A stretch of DNA of 64,000 nucleotides from Heminiphilus faecis (GCF_008728965.1 NZ_VSMC01000006.1:62001-126000), one strand, 5' to 3'. Positions 44,034-53,508 are shown, counted from the stretch's first letter. A program made the numbers and translations. The notes: generated by a model from the letters alone, not told the origin.

Positions 44034-44708
44034 ATGATACAGATTGAAAAATTGGACAAAGTATTCCGTACCGACGAAGTCGAGACAGTAGCACTCAACA
44101 ACGTAAACTTCAATGTCGACAAAGGTGAGTTTGTGGCTGTCATGGGTCCCTCGGGTTGCGGAAAGTCGACACTACTCAATATACTCGGACTTCTCGACAA
44201 CCCCTCCAGCGGCAGCTACCGGCTCAACGACACCGAGGTGGCCTCGCTTAAAGAAAAGGAGCGCACCCGCCTGCGCAAGGGCAAGATCGGGTTCGTGTTT
44301 CAGAGTTTCAACCTCATCGACGAACTCAACGTGTATGAAAACGTGGAACTGCCGCTGACCTATCTCGGAGTGCCCGCATCGGAGCGCAAACGCCGTGTAA
44401 ACGACATGCTGAAACGCATGAACATAGGCCACAGGGCCAAGCACTTCCCGCAACAGCTCTCCGGAGGTCAGCAGCAGCGTGTGGCCATAGCACGCGCCGT
44501 CATCACCGAGCCGGGACTCATTCTTGCCGACGAGCCCACAGGTAACCTCGACTCGAAAAACGGAGCCGAGGTCATGGAACTGCTTACCGAACTTAACCGT
44601 CAGGGTACCACGATAGTCATGGTCACGCACTCCAAGCACGATGCCGGATATGCCCACCGCGTAGTTCATCTGTTTGACGGCTCGATAGTGGCCAATATAC
44701 CCAACTAA
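44034..44708 (+). CDS. ABC transporter ATP-binding protein (LolD/MacB type)
   Basis: 224 residues. Walker A is GPSGCGKST, the Q-loop is VFQSFNLID, the signature is [14 protein letters not shown] and Walker B is [13 protein letters not shown]. The H-loop is VTHSKHD. Length and sequence place it with the LolD/MacB/FtsE family that drives FtsX-type permeases. It lies between the two permease genes (36 bases after the first, 12 before the second), suggesting a heterodimeric permease complex. Confidence 0.95.
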   Translation: MIQIEKLDKVFRTDEVETVALNNVNFNVDKGEFVAVMGPSGCGKSTLLNILGLLDNPSSGSYRLNDTEVASLKEKERTRLRKGKIGFVFQSFNLIDELNVYENVELPLTYLGVPASERKRRVNDMLKRMNIGHRAKHFPQQLSGGQQQRVAIARAVITEPGLILADEPTGNLDSKNGAEVMELLTELNRQGTTIVMVTHSKHDAGYAHRVVHLFDGSIVANIPN

Positions 44709-44720
44709 ACGACTGACCCG

Positions 44721-47027
44721 ATGAAACAGTTGCACTACGTACTGCGCACGATGTGGCACAACCGCGGCACTACTCTGATAAAGGTAGTGTCGCTCGGACT
44801 GGCCATAACCATGTGCGCGCTTCTATTTGCACGCATAGCCTACCTGCAGAGTTTCGACACCGGCTTCAACGACTACAAGAAGCTGTACGGCATATCGATG
44901 AAATACGGCATAGCCGACAAGGCCGTATGGGAACACCGCTGCCTCGGGCCGCTGCCGAAACTCATAGCCGAAGCGTATCCCGACGACATAGAGTCATATA
45001 CCGCCACATTCAGCGGCCGATACTGCTCGCGCATAATGGTAGACGACCGTGAAATAAAAATAATCGGCTGGGCCGGAGAGCCGGACTTTTTCAAGACGCT
45101 CGGCATCGACATAATAGAGGGCAATCCGGAGACACTTTTGCAGCCTGACAACATATTTGTAAGTGAAGAGACGGCTAAAAAGATAGGCAACGGCGAAAAC
45201 CCCGTAGGCACAACCGTAAGAACCGACGGAGGACTTTACAGGGTTCAAGGGATATACAGAACCATTGCCGACAACTCCACCGTAAGGCCCGACGCTGTAT
45301 TCTCGCTCGCCGATGCCCGACGACAGTGGAACTTCCAAGCCAACTGCTGGAAAGGTTACTTCCGCCTCAAAAAGGACATACCGCAGGAGCGCCTCGACGC
45401 AATGATAGAAAAGGCCATACGACCGGCCTATCCGCCTAACGGCCAATGGGACCTCTTCGGAGTAAAATTAGGCCCCCTGCATGAGGTGTACAAAAACGAC
45501 GACTATATAAAACGCATGTGCACCATCATGGCCATACTCGGCATATCGCTCCTGCTTATCGCATCGCTGAACTACGTGCTGCTCTCCATATCCTCATTGA
45601 GCAAGCGGGCCAAGGCCATAGGCGTACAGAAATGCAGCGGTGCCGGCAACGGATGCATATTCGGCATGTTCATATGGGAAACGGCTCTGATACTCGCGCT
45701 CGCGCTTCTGCTCGCGGCCATATTGACCCTGAACTTCCGCGAGCCCATCGAAGAGATGCTCGCCACACCGGTGTCATCGCTGTTCAAGGAAGGACGCACA
45801 TCGATTATATTGGGTATTTTAGCCGTTGTACTACTTATAGGCGGCGTCATCCCGGCCCGCACGTTTGCGTCCGTACCGGTGTCGCAGGTGTTCCGTCGGG
45901 TCACCGAACGCAAAGGTTCATGGAAGCGAGCACTGCTTTTTGTAGAGTTTGCCGGAGTGTCATTTACCTGCGGTCTACTGTGTGTAATGACTTTTCAGTA
46001 CCGATATATAGTAGATAACATCCGCAATTACAATCCCGCTCCTATGGCGCTTGAGTCCAACTGGACACAAAACAAATCCGGATACGAGCTGGTGGCCGGT
46101 TTTCTGCGAAGCCTGCCGTATGTCGAAGATTGTGCCGGGTCGTCATGGCTCATAGCCGATTCATTTGAAGGCACTCGATTCAACAACGGCATAATGAGCG
46201 CCTTTTCAGCTGTCGAAAGCAACATGGCAGACGTAATGGAGCTGAAGATACTTCATGGACGAACGCTGAAAGCTCAGGGCGAGATACTTATCAATCAAAA
46301 ACTGATGAACTCACTGCATCTTACACCGGAAAAAGCGTTGAACGAGGACAAAGTCATAAATCCGGGATATGGAGGGCCTTATACCATAGTGGGCATAATA
46401 GGTGACATCGACCTCTACGGAGCTTATAACGAAGCACCTAATTCCATGATAGCCTGTCCGCCAGAAATAGTATACAATGAATGGGGATGGAACCATAATA
46501 TCATCACCGTAAAACTTAAGCCTCCGTACAAAGAGAATCTCAACAAACTGAACGAGGCCGTGGCCGAGGCATATCCCGATGCCCACGCCGAGTTCATGCT
46601 GATGACCGACGTGGTAAAAATGCAATATTCAGACATACGCATATTCCGCAACTCGGTGTTGACCACATCTGTCATAATACTGCTTACCACACTAATGGGA
46701 CTCATAGGCTTCGTGGCCGACGAGATTCAGCGACGGCGCAAGGAGATAGCCATAAGGAAGGTAAACGGAGCGGAAACCGCCGACATACTTGCACTGATAT
46801 CGCGCAACATAATGCTTGTGGCCATACCCGCAGTAGCCGTAGGAGCGGCTGCGGCGGCATGGACCGGCGACCTGTGGATGCAGCAGTTTGCGTCAAAGAT
46901 CGATAGCCTGTGGATATATTACATATTGACCGCTGTAGCGGTACTGGCAGCGATACTGCTGTGCGTGACGGCCATGACCGTCAGGACAGCACGGGAAAAT
47001 CCGGCCATTAGCCTGAAAAGCGAGTAA
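44721..47027 (+). CDS. ABC transporter permease, FtsX/MacB-like (second of two)
   Basis: 768 residues. Same architecture as the permease at 41670: N-terminal MKQLHYVLRTMWHNRGTTL, TM helix, MacB-PCD periplasmic domain, helices with LLLIASLNYVLLSISSL and QKCSGAGNGCIFGMFIWETAL, and the closing RENPAISLKSE. The two proteins align along their whole length, so the operon carries a tandem duplication with an ATPase gene between. Neither has a fused ATPase. The pair would form a heterodimeric exporter or sensor controlled by the NtrC/NtrB operon. Confidence 0.92.
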   Translation: MKQLHYVLRTMWHNRGTTLIKVVSLGLAITMCALLFARIAYLQSFDTGFNDYKKLYGISMKYGIADKAVWEHRCLGPLPKLIAEAYPDDIESYTATFSGRYCSRIMVDDREIKIIGWAGEPDFFKTLGIDIIEGNPETLLQPDNIFVSEETAKKIGNGENPVGTTVRTDGGLYRVQGIYRTIADNSTVRPDAVFSLADARRQWNFQANCWKGYFRLKKDIPQERLDAMIEKAIRPAYPPNGQWDLFGVKLGPLHEVYKNDDYIKRMCTIMAILGISLLLIASLNYVLLSISSLSKRAKAIGVQKCSGAGNGCIFGMFIWETALILALALLLAAILTLNFREPIEEMLATPVSSLFKEGRTSIILGILAVVLLIGGVIPARTFASVPVSQVFRRVTERKGSWKRALLFVEFAGVSFTCGLLCVMTFQYRYIVDNIRNYNPAPMALESNWTQNKSGYELVAGFLRSLPYVEDCAGSSWLIADSFEGTRFNNGIMSAFSAVESNMADVMELKILHGRTLKAQGEILINQKLMNSLHLTPEKALNEDKVINPGYGGPYTIVGIIGDIDLYGAYNEAPNSMIACPPEIVYNEWGWNHNIITVKLKPPYKENLNKLNEAVAEAYPDAHAEFMLMTDVVKMQYSDIRIFRNSVLTTSVIILLTTLMGLIGFVADEIQRRRKEIAIRKVNGAETADILALISRNIMLVAIPAVAVGAAAAAWTGDLWMQQFASKIDSLWIYYILTAVAVLAAILLCVTAMTVRTARENPAISLKSE

Positions 47028-47031
47028 CCGC

Positions 47032-47445
47032 CTAACGTCCGAACACGTAGTGCCCGCCCTTGACCGTCATGCGGTCGGTGTGGGCACGATGTATTTCGGG
47101 ATTGCTCAGCGCGTAAGTCACCGGTATGCGTGCCCCGGCTCCCACCCTGCGCAGCATAGGACGCGTGGTAGACACATTGCCGCGCAACGTATCGCCATCC
47201 ACTATATAATAATAGTATACCTTATAGCTCGTAGAAGCCGGACGCCGAACAAGGCGGTGATTGACCCTGTATGTGGACTCCTCGGTATGATGCCGCGTCA
47301 CTTTCTCCACGACACCGCTTATGTCGCACGATCCTTTTTCGAGCTCGCGCTCTTCATAATTCATCCGCAGTACAAGGCCTAAAATAAAAAGTACAATTAC
47401 CATAACGACGCTTATGACAAATATGCGCCAATTTTTCCGTGACAT
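47032..47445 (-). CDS. Small single-TM protein resembling DUF3592
   Basis: 137 residues. One N-terminal TM helix (FVISVVMVIVLFILGLVL), then a beta-rich domain with CDISGVVEKVTRHHTEEST, SYKVYYYYIVDGDTLRG and IPVTYALSNPEIHRA. The pattern of 'G.V', 'Y.Y.VDG' and 'V.Y...NP' resembles DUF3592 membrane proteins, but I am not certain. It ends 4 bases from the ABC operon's stop, converging. The -7 element TAACTTTG lies at 47485-47478 on the minus strand, back to back with the bioB promoter. Confidence 0.65.
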   Translation of the reverse strand: MSRKNWRIFVISVVMVIVLFILGLVLRMNYEERELEKGSCDISGVVEKVTRHHTEESTYRVNHRLVRRPASTSYKVYYYYIVDGDTLRGNVSTTRPMLRRVGAGARIPVTYALSNPEIHRAHTDRMTVKGGHYVFGR

Positions 47446-47477
47446 GGTATAATATGGTTATGTTTATTAAACTTCTG

Positions 47478-47485
47478 CAAAGTTA
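47478..47485 (-). promoter_or_regulatory. -7 element of the DUF3592-like gene
   Basis: TAACTTTG on the minus strand; start near 47473, leader of about 27 bases. Confidence 0.6.
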
Positions 47486-47508
47486 ATCAACTTAACGGTA
47501 TTATTTCG

Positions 47509-47516
47509 TAAATTTG
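47509..47516 (+). promoter_or_regulatory. -7 element of the bioB promoter
   Basis: TAAATTTG followed by CCG; start near 47521, leader of about 16 bases. No BirA-type operator is evident. Confidence 0.65.
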
Positions 47517-47537
47517 CCGTACTAAATACATCCGTAA

Positions 47538-48506
47538 ATGCTTGAAACGATAAAACAAAAAGCTCTTGAAGGCATCCCCTCCACCGTGGATGAAGCACTC
47601 GAGCTTAACCTGCGATATACCGCCGATGAACTCGCCGACGCCGCCGACGAAGTCAGACTAAAATTCTGTGGCGACGTCATCGACACCTGCTCCATTGTCA
47701 ACGCACGTTCGGGGCGCTGCACAGAAGACTGCAAATGGTGTGCCCAGTCACGCTACCACTCCACAGGCATAGATGAGTACGAGTTTGTGCCGGAGGCCGA
47801 AGCCATGCATGCCGCCCGGCTGAACAAGGAGGCAGGAGTACGCCGCTACTCGCTCGTGACAAGCGGGCGCAAAGTAGCTCCGGGCGATATAAAACGATTC
47901 TGCGACCTATATCGTAAGGTCGATGCCGAAACAGGTATATACATGTGCGCTTCCATGGGGCTGCTTAACCGCGACGAACTGCAGCAACTGCGCCAAGCCG
48001 GTGTACGTCGCTATCACTGCAATCTCGAGACATCGGCAAGTTTCTTCCCCTCGCTGTGCTCAACACACACACATGAAGACAAACTGCGCACCATAAAAGC
48101 CGCGCGCGAAGTCGGCATGGAGATATGCTGCGGAGGCATAATAGGCATGGGCGAGTCGATGCGCCAAAGACTCGAACTGGCCGAAGAAGCCCGCGAAGCG
48201 GGAGCTGTATCCATACCGATAAATATACTTAACCCCATCAAGGGCACGATGCTTGAAAACGTGCCACTCATCGGAGAGGAAGAGATTGTGCGCACAGTGG
48301 CTCTGTTCAGACTGATAGCCCCAAAACTGACACTGCGCTTTGCCGGCGGCCGCATGAGGCTGTCAAAAAAGACCATGTCCCGGATACTGCGCGGCGGGAT
48401 GAACGGAGCGCTCATGGGCGACATGCTCACAACCGTAGGCAACGGAGTGGCTGAAGATAAGGAACTTTTCCACGACACCGGCTACCGTGAAGAGCCGTTG
48501 AGTTGA
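47538..48506 (+). CDS. bioB: Biotin synthase, radical SAM
   Basis: 322 residues. The radical SAM cluster is Cys61-Cys65-Cys68 in SGRCTEDCKWCAQS. GVRRYSLVTSGRKV, GVRRYHCNLETS, CCGGIIGMGES, IPINILNPIKGTML and the C-terminal RFAGGRM complete the family's pattern. It inserts sulfur into dethiobiotin. No other bio gene is here. The 3' end overlaps the convergent folK 3' end by 25 bases. Confidence 0.96.
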   Translation: MLETIKQKALEGIPSTVDEALELNLRYTADELADAADEVRLKFCGDVIDTCSIVNARSGRCTEDCKWCAQSRYHSTGIDEYEFVPEAEAMHAARLNKEAGVRRYSLVTSGRKVAPGDIKRFCDLYRKVDAETGIYMCASMGLLNRDELQQLRQAGVRRYHCNLETSASFFPSLCSTHTHEDKLRTIKAAREVGMEICCGGIIGMGESMRQRLELAEEAREAGAVSIPINILNPIKGTMLENVPLIGEEEIVRTVALFRLIAPKLTLRFAGGRMRLSKKTMSRILRGGMNGALMGDMLTTVGNGVAEDKELFHDTGYREEPLS

Positions 48507-48862
48507 TCATAACCCCTCCTGAAATATTCGCGCTCCATGTCAACGGGGCGTATGACTTCGTCGTTCCAGAGAACGATATCCATGTCTATCGTCACGGCTC
48601 CCGTGAGCTTCATCTCCGGAGTACGCCCGTTGTCGATTTCGTATTGCTTCAACTCGTCGGTTATTTCTTCGATAGGCCTGTAGGTAAGGCCCTCGGCCAC
48701 ACAGTTAAGATAGGGTGCGTAACGCCCGCTCCATTCCAAAGTCTCGTAAATCGACGACACGACGACATCACTGAATGATGCGGAGAAGTAATCCACCGCA
48801 GCCGCCATGCGTTTGTCGCGGTCAGCAGTGTTGCTGCCTATGCCGACGACCACTCTGTTCAT
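48482..48862 (-). CDS. folK: 6-hydroxymethyl-7,8-dihydropterin pyrophosphokinase (FolK), short form
   Basis: 126 residues against about 160 in E. coli. The N-terminal GIGSNTADRDKRM loop, YETLEWSGRYAPYLNC and the Mg/ATP-binding TIDMDIVLWNDEVI are present. The RHxxxR-type loop reads GRTPEMKLTG and the usual C-terminal PHxxxxxRxFVLxPL stretch is missing, replaced by MEREYFRRGYDQL. It makes the dihydropterin diphosphate for folate. It overlaps tex by 4 bases and the end of bioB by 25 bases on the opposite strand. Confidence 0.8.
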   Translation of the reverse strand: MNRVVVGIGSNTADRDKRMAAAVDYFSASFSDVVVSSIYETLEWSGRYAPYLNCVAEGLTYRPIEEITDELKQYEIDNGRTPEMKLTGAVTIDMDIVLWNDEVIRPVDMEREYFRRGYDQLNGSSR

Positions 48863-51000
48863 TGCTGCGGCACATCTTTCATGGTCAGTGCTATGCGGCC
48901 ACGCGCATAGTCCACGTCAAGCACCCGCACAGTGACATGCTGATGCACGTTGACCACCTCGGCAGGCGACGATATAAAACGGTCGCAGAGCTGCGATATG
49001 TGAACAAGCCCGTTTTCATGAAGACCTATGTCGACAAAACAGCCGAAAGCAGTGATATTGCTGACTATGCCGTTGAGCTGCATACCGGGCTGAAGGTCAT
49101 GAATGTCGCGGATGCGGTCATCAAACTCCATCACCTCGACTGTCGAACGCGGGTCGCGTCCGGGTTTTTCAAGTTCAAGCACTATGTCGGTCAGCGTAGG
49201 CAGTCCTACCTGCTTGGTCACATATGGAGAAAGGTCAAGTTTTTCAAGCAGTTTAGGGTTCTTGACAAGACTATCGACCGTGCAGCCGTTGTCAGCGGCT
49301 ATCCTGTCGATAAGTTCATATCGCTCCGGATGCACAGCCGTATTGTCGAGCATATTGTCGGCGCCGGGAATGCGAAGAAATCCTGCACACTGCTGAAACG
49401 CTTTCTCACCCATGCGAGGCACATCAAGCAACGCCTGACGGCTCTTGAAGTCACCGTGCTCGGCACGGTAGCCTACTATGTTGGACGCAAGTGCCGGCCC
49501 TATGCCCGACACGTAAGCCAACAACTCCTTTGAGGCTGTGTTGACATTTATCCCGACAGAGTTGACACAACTCTCCACTGTATAGGCAAGCGCCTCCTTC
49601 AGTTTGGTCTGATCGACGTCATGCTGATATTGCCCTACTCCTATCGACTTGGGTTCTATCTTCACAAGTTCAGCAAGAGGGTCTATCAGACGACGGCCTA
49701 TAGACACGGCCCCGCGCACTGTCACGTCATAATCGGGAAACTCCTCACGCGCTATCTTGGACGCGGAGTAAATGGAAGCCCCGTTCTCATTTACCACAAA
49801 TACCTGCACCGGACGCGGATAGCGCAACGATCCGAGAAACTTCTCCGTCTCGCGGCTGGCGGTACCGTTGCCCACAGCAATAGCGTCTATACGGTACGAC
49901 TCCACAAGCCGGCTTACCTTAAAGGCGGCACCATGAAAGTCGTTCTGCGGCGGATTGGGATAGATGACCTCGGTGTGCATGAGATTGCCCTGCTCGTCAA
50001 GACACACGACCTTGCACCCGGTACGAAATCCCGGGTCAATAGCCAGCACTCTTTTCCGTCCCAAGGGAGGAGCGAGAAGCAGCTGCCTGACATTTTCGGC
50101 AAACATGCTTATGGCGGCATCATCAGCCTTGCTTTTTGCCACAGCAAGCACTTCGGTCTCTATCGAGGGTTTTATAAGACGACGATAACTGTCCTTTACC
50201 GTCGACCTGATCAAAGCGGCCACAGGCTCGGAAGCGGTAGTTCTTACAAACATACGCGACAACCGCTCTATCATCTCGTTGTCATCAATTGACACCGATA
50301 CCTTCAGAAAGCCTTCGGCCTCACCCCGAAGTATGGCGAGCAGACGATGAGATGTGACCGTACGCAACGGACTGCTGAATTCAAAGTAATTTTCGTAATT
50401 GGCACCCTCCTTCTCCTTACCTTTCACCACTTTGGCCGATATGACGGCATTGCGGTTGTAACGGGCACGTACTATAGAGCGTGCCTTCTCGCTCTCGCTC
50501 ATCCACTCGGCCATTATGTCAGCGGCTCCGGCCACAGCATCGGACACATCGGCTACTTCACCACCCGTAAAGCGACATGCCGGCGACTCTACATCGGCCG
50601 AAGTCTGCGCCATGAGCATACGGGCAAGAGGTTCAAGTCCTTTCTCGACAGCCATCTGCGCTCTTGTACGCCTACGCGGTTTGTAAGGCATATACAGGTC
50701 TTCGAGCAGAGTCGCGTCATAAGTATCGATGATCTTCTTCTTCAGTTCCGGAGTCAGTTTATCCTGCTCCCTGATAGTCTCAAGAATGGTATCTTTCCTT
50801 TTTTCCAAAGCGAGCAGAGCATCATAGCGCAACTGTATATTATGGACAGCCACTTCGTCAAGAGCACCTGTGGCTTCCTTGCGGTAACGGCTTATAAACG
50901 GTATCGTGCAACCCTCGTCAAGGAGTTTCAGCGTTGCCGCCACCGATTTTTTAGAAATACTCAGCTCATCCGCGATAATAGTAGATAATTCAGGATTCAT
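48859..51000 (-). CDS. tex: Tex family RNA-binding transcription accessory protein
   Basis: 713 residues. The N-terminal helical domain (FISRYRKEATGALDEV) is followed by YqgF-like RNase H fold segments (KRVLAIDPGFRTGCKVVCLD). Two helix-hairpin-helix units lie about 490-560 (NTASKELLAYVSGIGPALAS and FKSRQALLDVPRMGEKAFQQ). A C-terminal S1 domain (GMQLNGIVSNITAFGCFVDI ... HISQLCDRF) binds RNA. It is a conserved factor linked to transcription and toxin expression. It lies 6 bases after the metallophosphoesterase gene and overlaps folK by 4. Confidence 0.96.
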   Translation of the reverse strand: MNPELSTIIADELSISKKSVAATLKLLDEGCTIPFISRYRKEATGALDEVAVHNIQLRYDALLALEKRKDTILETIREQDKLTPELKKKIIDTYDATLLEDLYMPYKPRRRTRAQMAVEKGLEPLARMLMAQTSADVESPACRFTGGEVADVSDAVAGAADIMAEWMSESEKARSIVRARYNRNAVISAKVVKGKEKEGANYENYFEFSSPLRTVTSHRLLAILRGEAEGFLKVSVSIDDNEMIERLSRMFVRTTASEPVAALIRSTVKDSYRRLIKPSIETEVLAVAKSKADDAAISMFAENVRQLLLAPPLGRKRVLAIDPGFRTGCKVVCLDEQGNLMHTEVIYPNPPQNDFHGAAFKVSRLVESYRIDAIAVGNGTASRETEKFLGSLRYPRPVQVFVVNENGASIYSASKIAREEFPDYDVTVRGAVSIGRRLIDPLAELVKIEPKSIGVGQYQHDVDQTKLKEALAYTVESCVNSVGINVNTASKELLAYVSGIGPALASNIVGYRAEHGDFKSRQALLDVPRMGEKAFQQCAGFLRIPGADNMLDNTAVHPERYELIDRIAADNGCTVDSLVKNPKLLEKLDLSPYVTKQVGLPTLTDIVLELEKPGRDPRSTVEVMEFDDRIRDIHDLQPGMQLNGIVSNITAFGCFVDIGLHENGLVHISQLCDRFISSPAEVVNVHQHVTVRVLDVDYARGRIALTMKDVPQQ

Positions 51001-51006
51001 AAGGGT

Positions 51007-52209
51007 TTACTTTGTGTTTGGTGCCTTCTTTTTCAGTTTAAGAACCGTTATTTCAGGAGTAGCCCCGATACGTGCCGGCAGGGCTACGGTTCCGACTCCG
51101 ATGTTGACATATAGTTTATGCCTGTCTGATTTGTCGCTATACAGACCGCCCCATTTTGAATAACGCCATGCGGCAGGCGACCAGCCGCCTATCTGCATCT
51201 GCATGGCATGGGTGTGGCCTGAAAGTGTAAGATCTATGTTTACTGTGTCATTGTCGGCTATTTTACTGTCCCAATGAGCGGGATTATGCGACATCAGCAC
51301 TTTAAATACGCTGTCGGACAACTGCGGATAAGCCTTTTGCAGATCTCCGTATACGGTAAACGGAGGATCGCCCCAGTTCTCCACACCGATCAAGGCTATG
51401 GAGTCGGCTTCATTGCGAAGCCATGCCGTAGTATTGTCAAGTTCTTTCCAGCCCATCTGTCGCTGGAGCGAGCGCATGAGTTTCATATTTCCGGCCTTGG
51501 CCGCCTCGTCTTTCCACGAGCTGTAATCGCCGTAGTCATGATTGCCGAGCACGGAGTATACTCCGTGGCGGGCGTCAATCCGGGACAGTACCGGCACAAA
51601 CGGCACCAACTCGTCAGAACGGCGGTTCACTATATCGCCCGTAAAGAGCACTATATCGGCATTGCGTGAGTTTATTTCATCCACAATGCGGCTCACGAAA
51701 GTAGTGTCATTGCCGTAAGTACCCACATGAAAGTCGGAGAACTGGACTATGACGTAGTCATCGAAGCCGGCAGGGAGATTGTCAAACTCAAGCTCCATGT
51801 AGTTTACATGATAATCGGTACGGTTGGCAAGAGCCGCCCACCACATGACGGCAAACACAAACACGGCCGCCGCTATACCTGCCACGGAGCCGGCATAACA
51901 CTTGCGGCGGCGCCACAACCGGGGCAGATAATCAAAGAAACTGAATATGCAGTACACATACTTGGGCAGGTACACCGTGACATACGCGTACAACATCCAC
52001 ATTATGGCTACCAGCATACCGTCGGAGCCGCTGTTGCGCGGCAGACACACCACCGTTATCATATACACAAGCAGGAGCAGGGAGCTCCACGCATATACGA
52101 CTCCGGGCCAACGACGGTGACAGAAAGCGGTAAGACGCCGCCATATATATATATCCACCGCCACGTTGAGCGCGGCTATAACGATAATAAGTATTATCCC
52201 AAGCCTCAT
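51007..52209 (-). CDS. Membrane-anchored metallophosphoesterase
   Basis: 400 residues. N-terminal TM helices (LGIILIIVIAALNVAVDIYI, VVYAWSSLLLLVYMITVVCL and FVFAVMWWAALA) lead to a calcineurin-like domain. The metal motifs are VQFSDFHVGTYG, LFTGDIVN, LGNHDYG and LSGHTHAMQM, followed by NIGVGTVALPARIGA. The order is that of YkuE/YaeI-type phosphoesterases; the substrate is probably a lipid or phosphodiester at the membrane. It is 25 bases downstream of the acyltransferase and 6 upstream of tex. Confidence 0.9.
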   Translation of the reverse strand: MRLGIILIIVIAALNVAVDIYIWRRLTAFCHRRWPGVVYAWSSLLLLVYMITVVCLPRNSGSDGMLVAIMWMLYAYVTVYLPKYVYCIFSFFDYLPRLWRRRKCYAGSVAGIAAAVFVFAVMWWAALANRTDYHVNYMELEFDNLPAGFDDYVIVQFSDFHVGTYGNDTTFVSRIVDEINSRNADIVLFTGDIVNRRSDELVPFVPVLSRIDARHGVYSVLGNHDYGDYSSWKDEAAKAGNMKLMRSLQRQMGWKELDNTTAWLRNEADSIALIGVENWGDPPFTVYGDLQKAYPQLSDSVFKVLMSHNPAHWDSKIADNDTVNIDLTLSGHTHAMQMQIGGWSPAAWRYSKWGGLYSDKSDRHKLYVNIGVGTVALPARIGATPEITVLKLKKKAPNTK

Positions 52210-52234
52210 CGTACAATAACAGCTTTAAAGTTTA

Positions 52235-53422
52235 TCAGCCGTGACACTCGTCGTGACAGGATTCATCGGCATGTATATTGTTTTTCAACGGGTTGGCATA
52301 CATGGTAAGCATCATAGCATACAGATAATCCTTATCATCAGATGTAAGTTCGGGTACATCCACTTTCTTAAGCTGCTCCCTGATATATGTCTCAAAATCA
52401 GCTACCTCCTCCGCATTGTAGCGGTCGGCAAACTCCTTCGTGGCATAAAGCAGGTCATACGCTATGTAGTTTATAGGGTATATCTTGTAGCCGGAGTGTA
52501 TCTGACAGTCTATCATGCGGCATACGTCACGGGCCACTGCGGCCTTGTCATGCGACTCGTCAAGAGCGGCAAGTTCAGGATTGATCGGATGGCCTACGGC
52601 AAAGTGCACGCGTCCTTTAGGCTGCAAAAGGCCGGTCTCCATGGCAAACAAGTCGTCGCGCTGAGTCTTCTTGAACTCCGGGTCATTGCGGCGTAGCAAA
52701 AACTCACGTGCTTTCAGATAGTCGTTAGGGTCATACTCATATGATATCGACACCGGCAGCAGGTTGATATCCATCAGGTTATCTGTAAATTCCTTGCCTC
52801 CGGCAAGTCCGAGCATTTTGACCAAAGAATCCTGCGCCTTATCGTCAGAATCCTTGCTGCGTCCCTGACGCTCCGCAATCCATACCGACTGGTTGCGGCG
52901 CGATACCGTATCATGTATGTAAGCCGACAGTTCCTGCGCCGCTTCAAGGGCCTTCACCCTCGGCAAGTCACGCTTCACGATAAAGCTTTTGTTAAGCCTT
53001 ACCAAGTCGTTGATCCACTCATAGACAAGCAGATTGTTGCCTATGGCCACTTCGGTCGTAGGATAGCCCGCCCGAAGGAAGCACAGATTCAGAAACGACG
53101 TGTCGAGCACGATGTCGCGGTGATTGGTTATAAATGTATATGCTTTTGTCTTGTCTACACGCTCAAGACCGTCGACAGTAATACCTGAAGTGGTTTTTGA
53201 TGCCAGCATTTCAAGAAACGGCCACATGATCTTACGCTGGAAAGTATCCTTGTCATGCACCTGAAGCAGGTCATGGCACATTTCGTCATAATCAACATTA
53301 GGCAACACCCATCTTACCGCATGCTCAAATCCCGGCTCTTTTACAAGATGCTGCATTTTTTCATGGAATACACTGTCGGGATAAGGAGCGATGTCCTCAA
53401 ATTGTAGCTGTTCCTGTGTCAT
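52235..53422 (-). CDS. Acyltransferase, PlsC-like
   Basis: 395 residues, no signal peptide or clear TM helix. The acyltransferase block I is TNHRDIVLDTSFLN; the His-to-Asp spacing is five residues (HRDIVLD) where PlsC usually has four (HX4D), so the catalytic Asp is either of the two. Block III-like WIAERQGRSKDSDDKAQDSL and INLLPVSISYEYDP follow. It may acylate glycerol-3-phosphate or lysophosphatidate. The His-rich C-terminus (NNIHADESCHDECHG) is unusual and may bind metal. The promoter is TATCTTTG at 53459-53452 on the minus strand. Confidence 0.82.
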   Translation of the reverse strand: MTQEQLQFEDIAPYPDSVFHEKMQHLVKEPGFEHAVRWVLPNVDYDEMCHDLLQVHDKDTFQRKIMWPFLEMLASKTTSGITVDGLERVDKTKAYTFITNHRDIVLDTSFLNLCFLRAGYPTTEVAIGNNLLVYEWINDLVRLNKSFIVKRDLPRVKALEAAQELSAYIHDTVSRRNQSVWIAERQGRSKDSDDKAQDSLVKMLGLAGGKEFTDNLMDINLLPVSISYEYDPNDYLKAREFLLRRNDPEFKKTQRDDLFAMETGLLQPKGRVHFAVGHPINPELAALDESHDKAAVARDVCRMIDCQIHSGYKIYPINYIAYDLLYATKEFADRYNAEEVADFETYIREQLKKVDVPELTSDDKDYLYAMMLTMYANPLKNNIHADESCHDECHG

Positions 53423-53451
53423 AATTATCCTAAATTATAATTTCGGTTGTT

Positions 53452-53459
53452 CAAAGATA
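53452..53459 (-). promoter_or_regulatory. -7 element of the acyltransferase operon promoter
   Basis: TATCTTTG on the minus strand; start near 53447, leader of about 25 bases. Confidence 0.65.
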
Positions 53460-53508
53460 ACATTTTAATCTAAAAGTTGGTCTAAAATTACCGTTTCTTT
53501 ACGATTTT

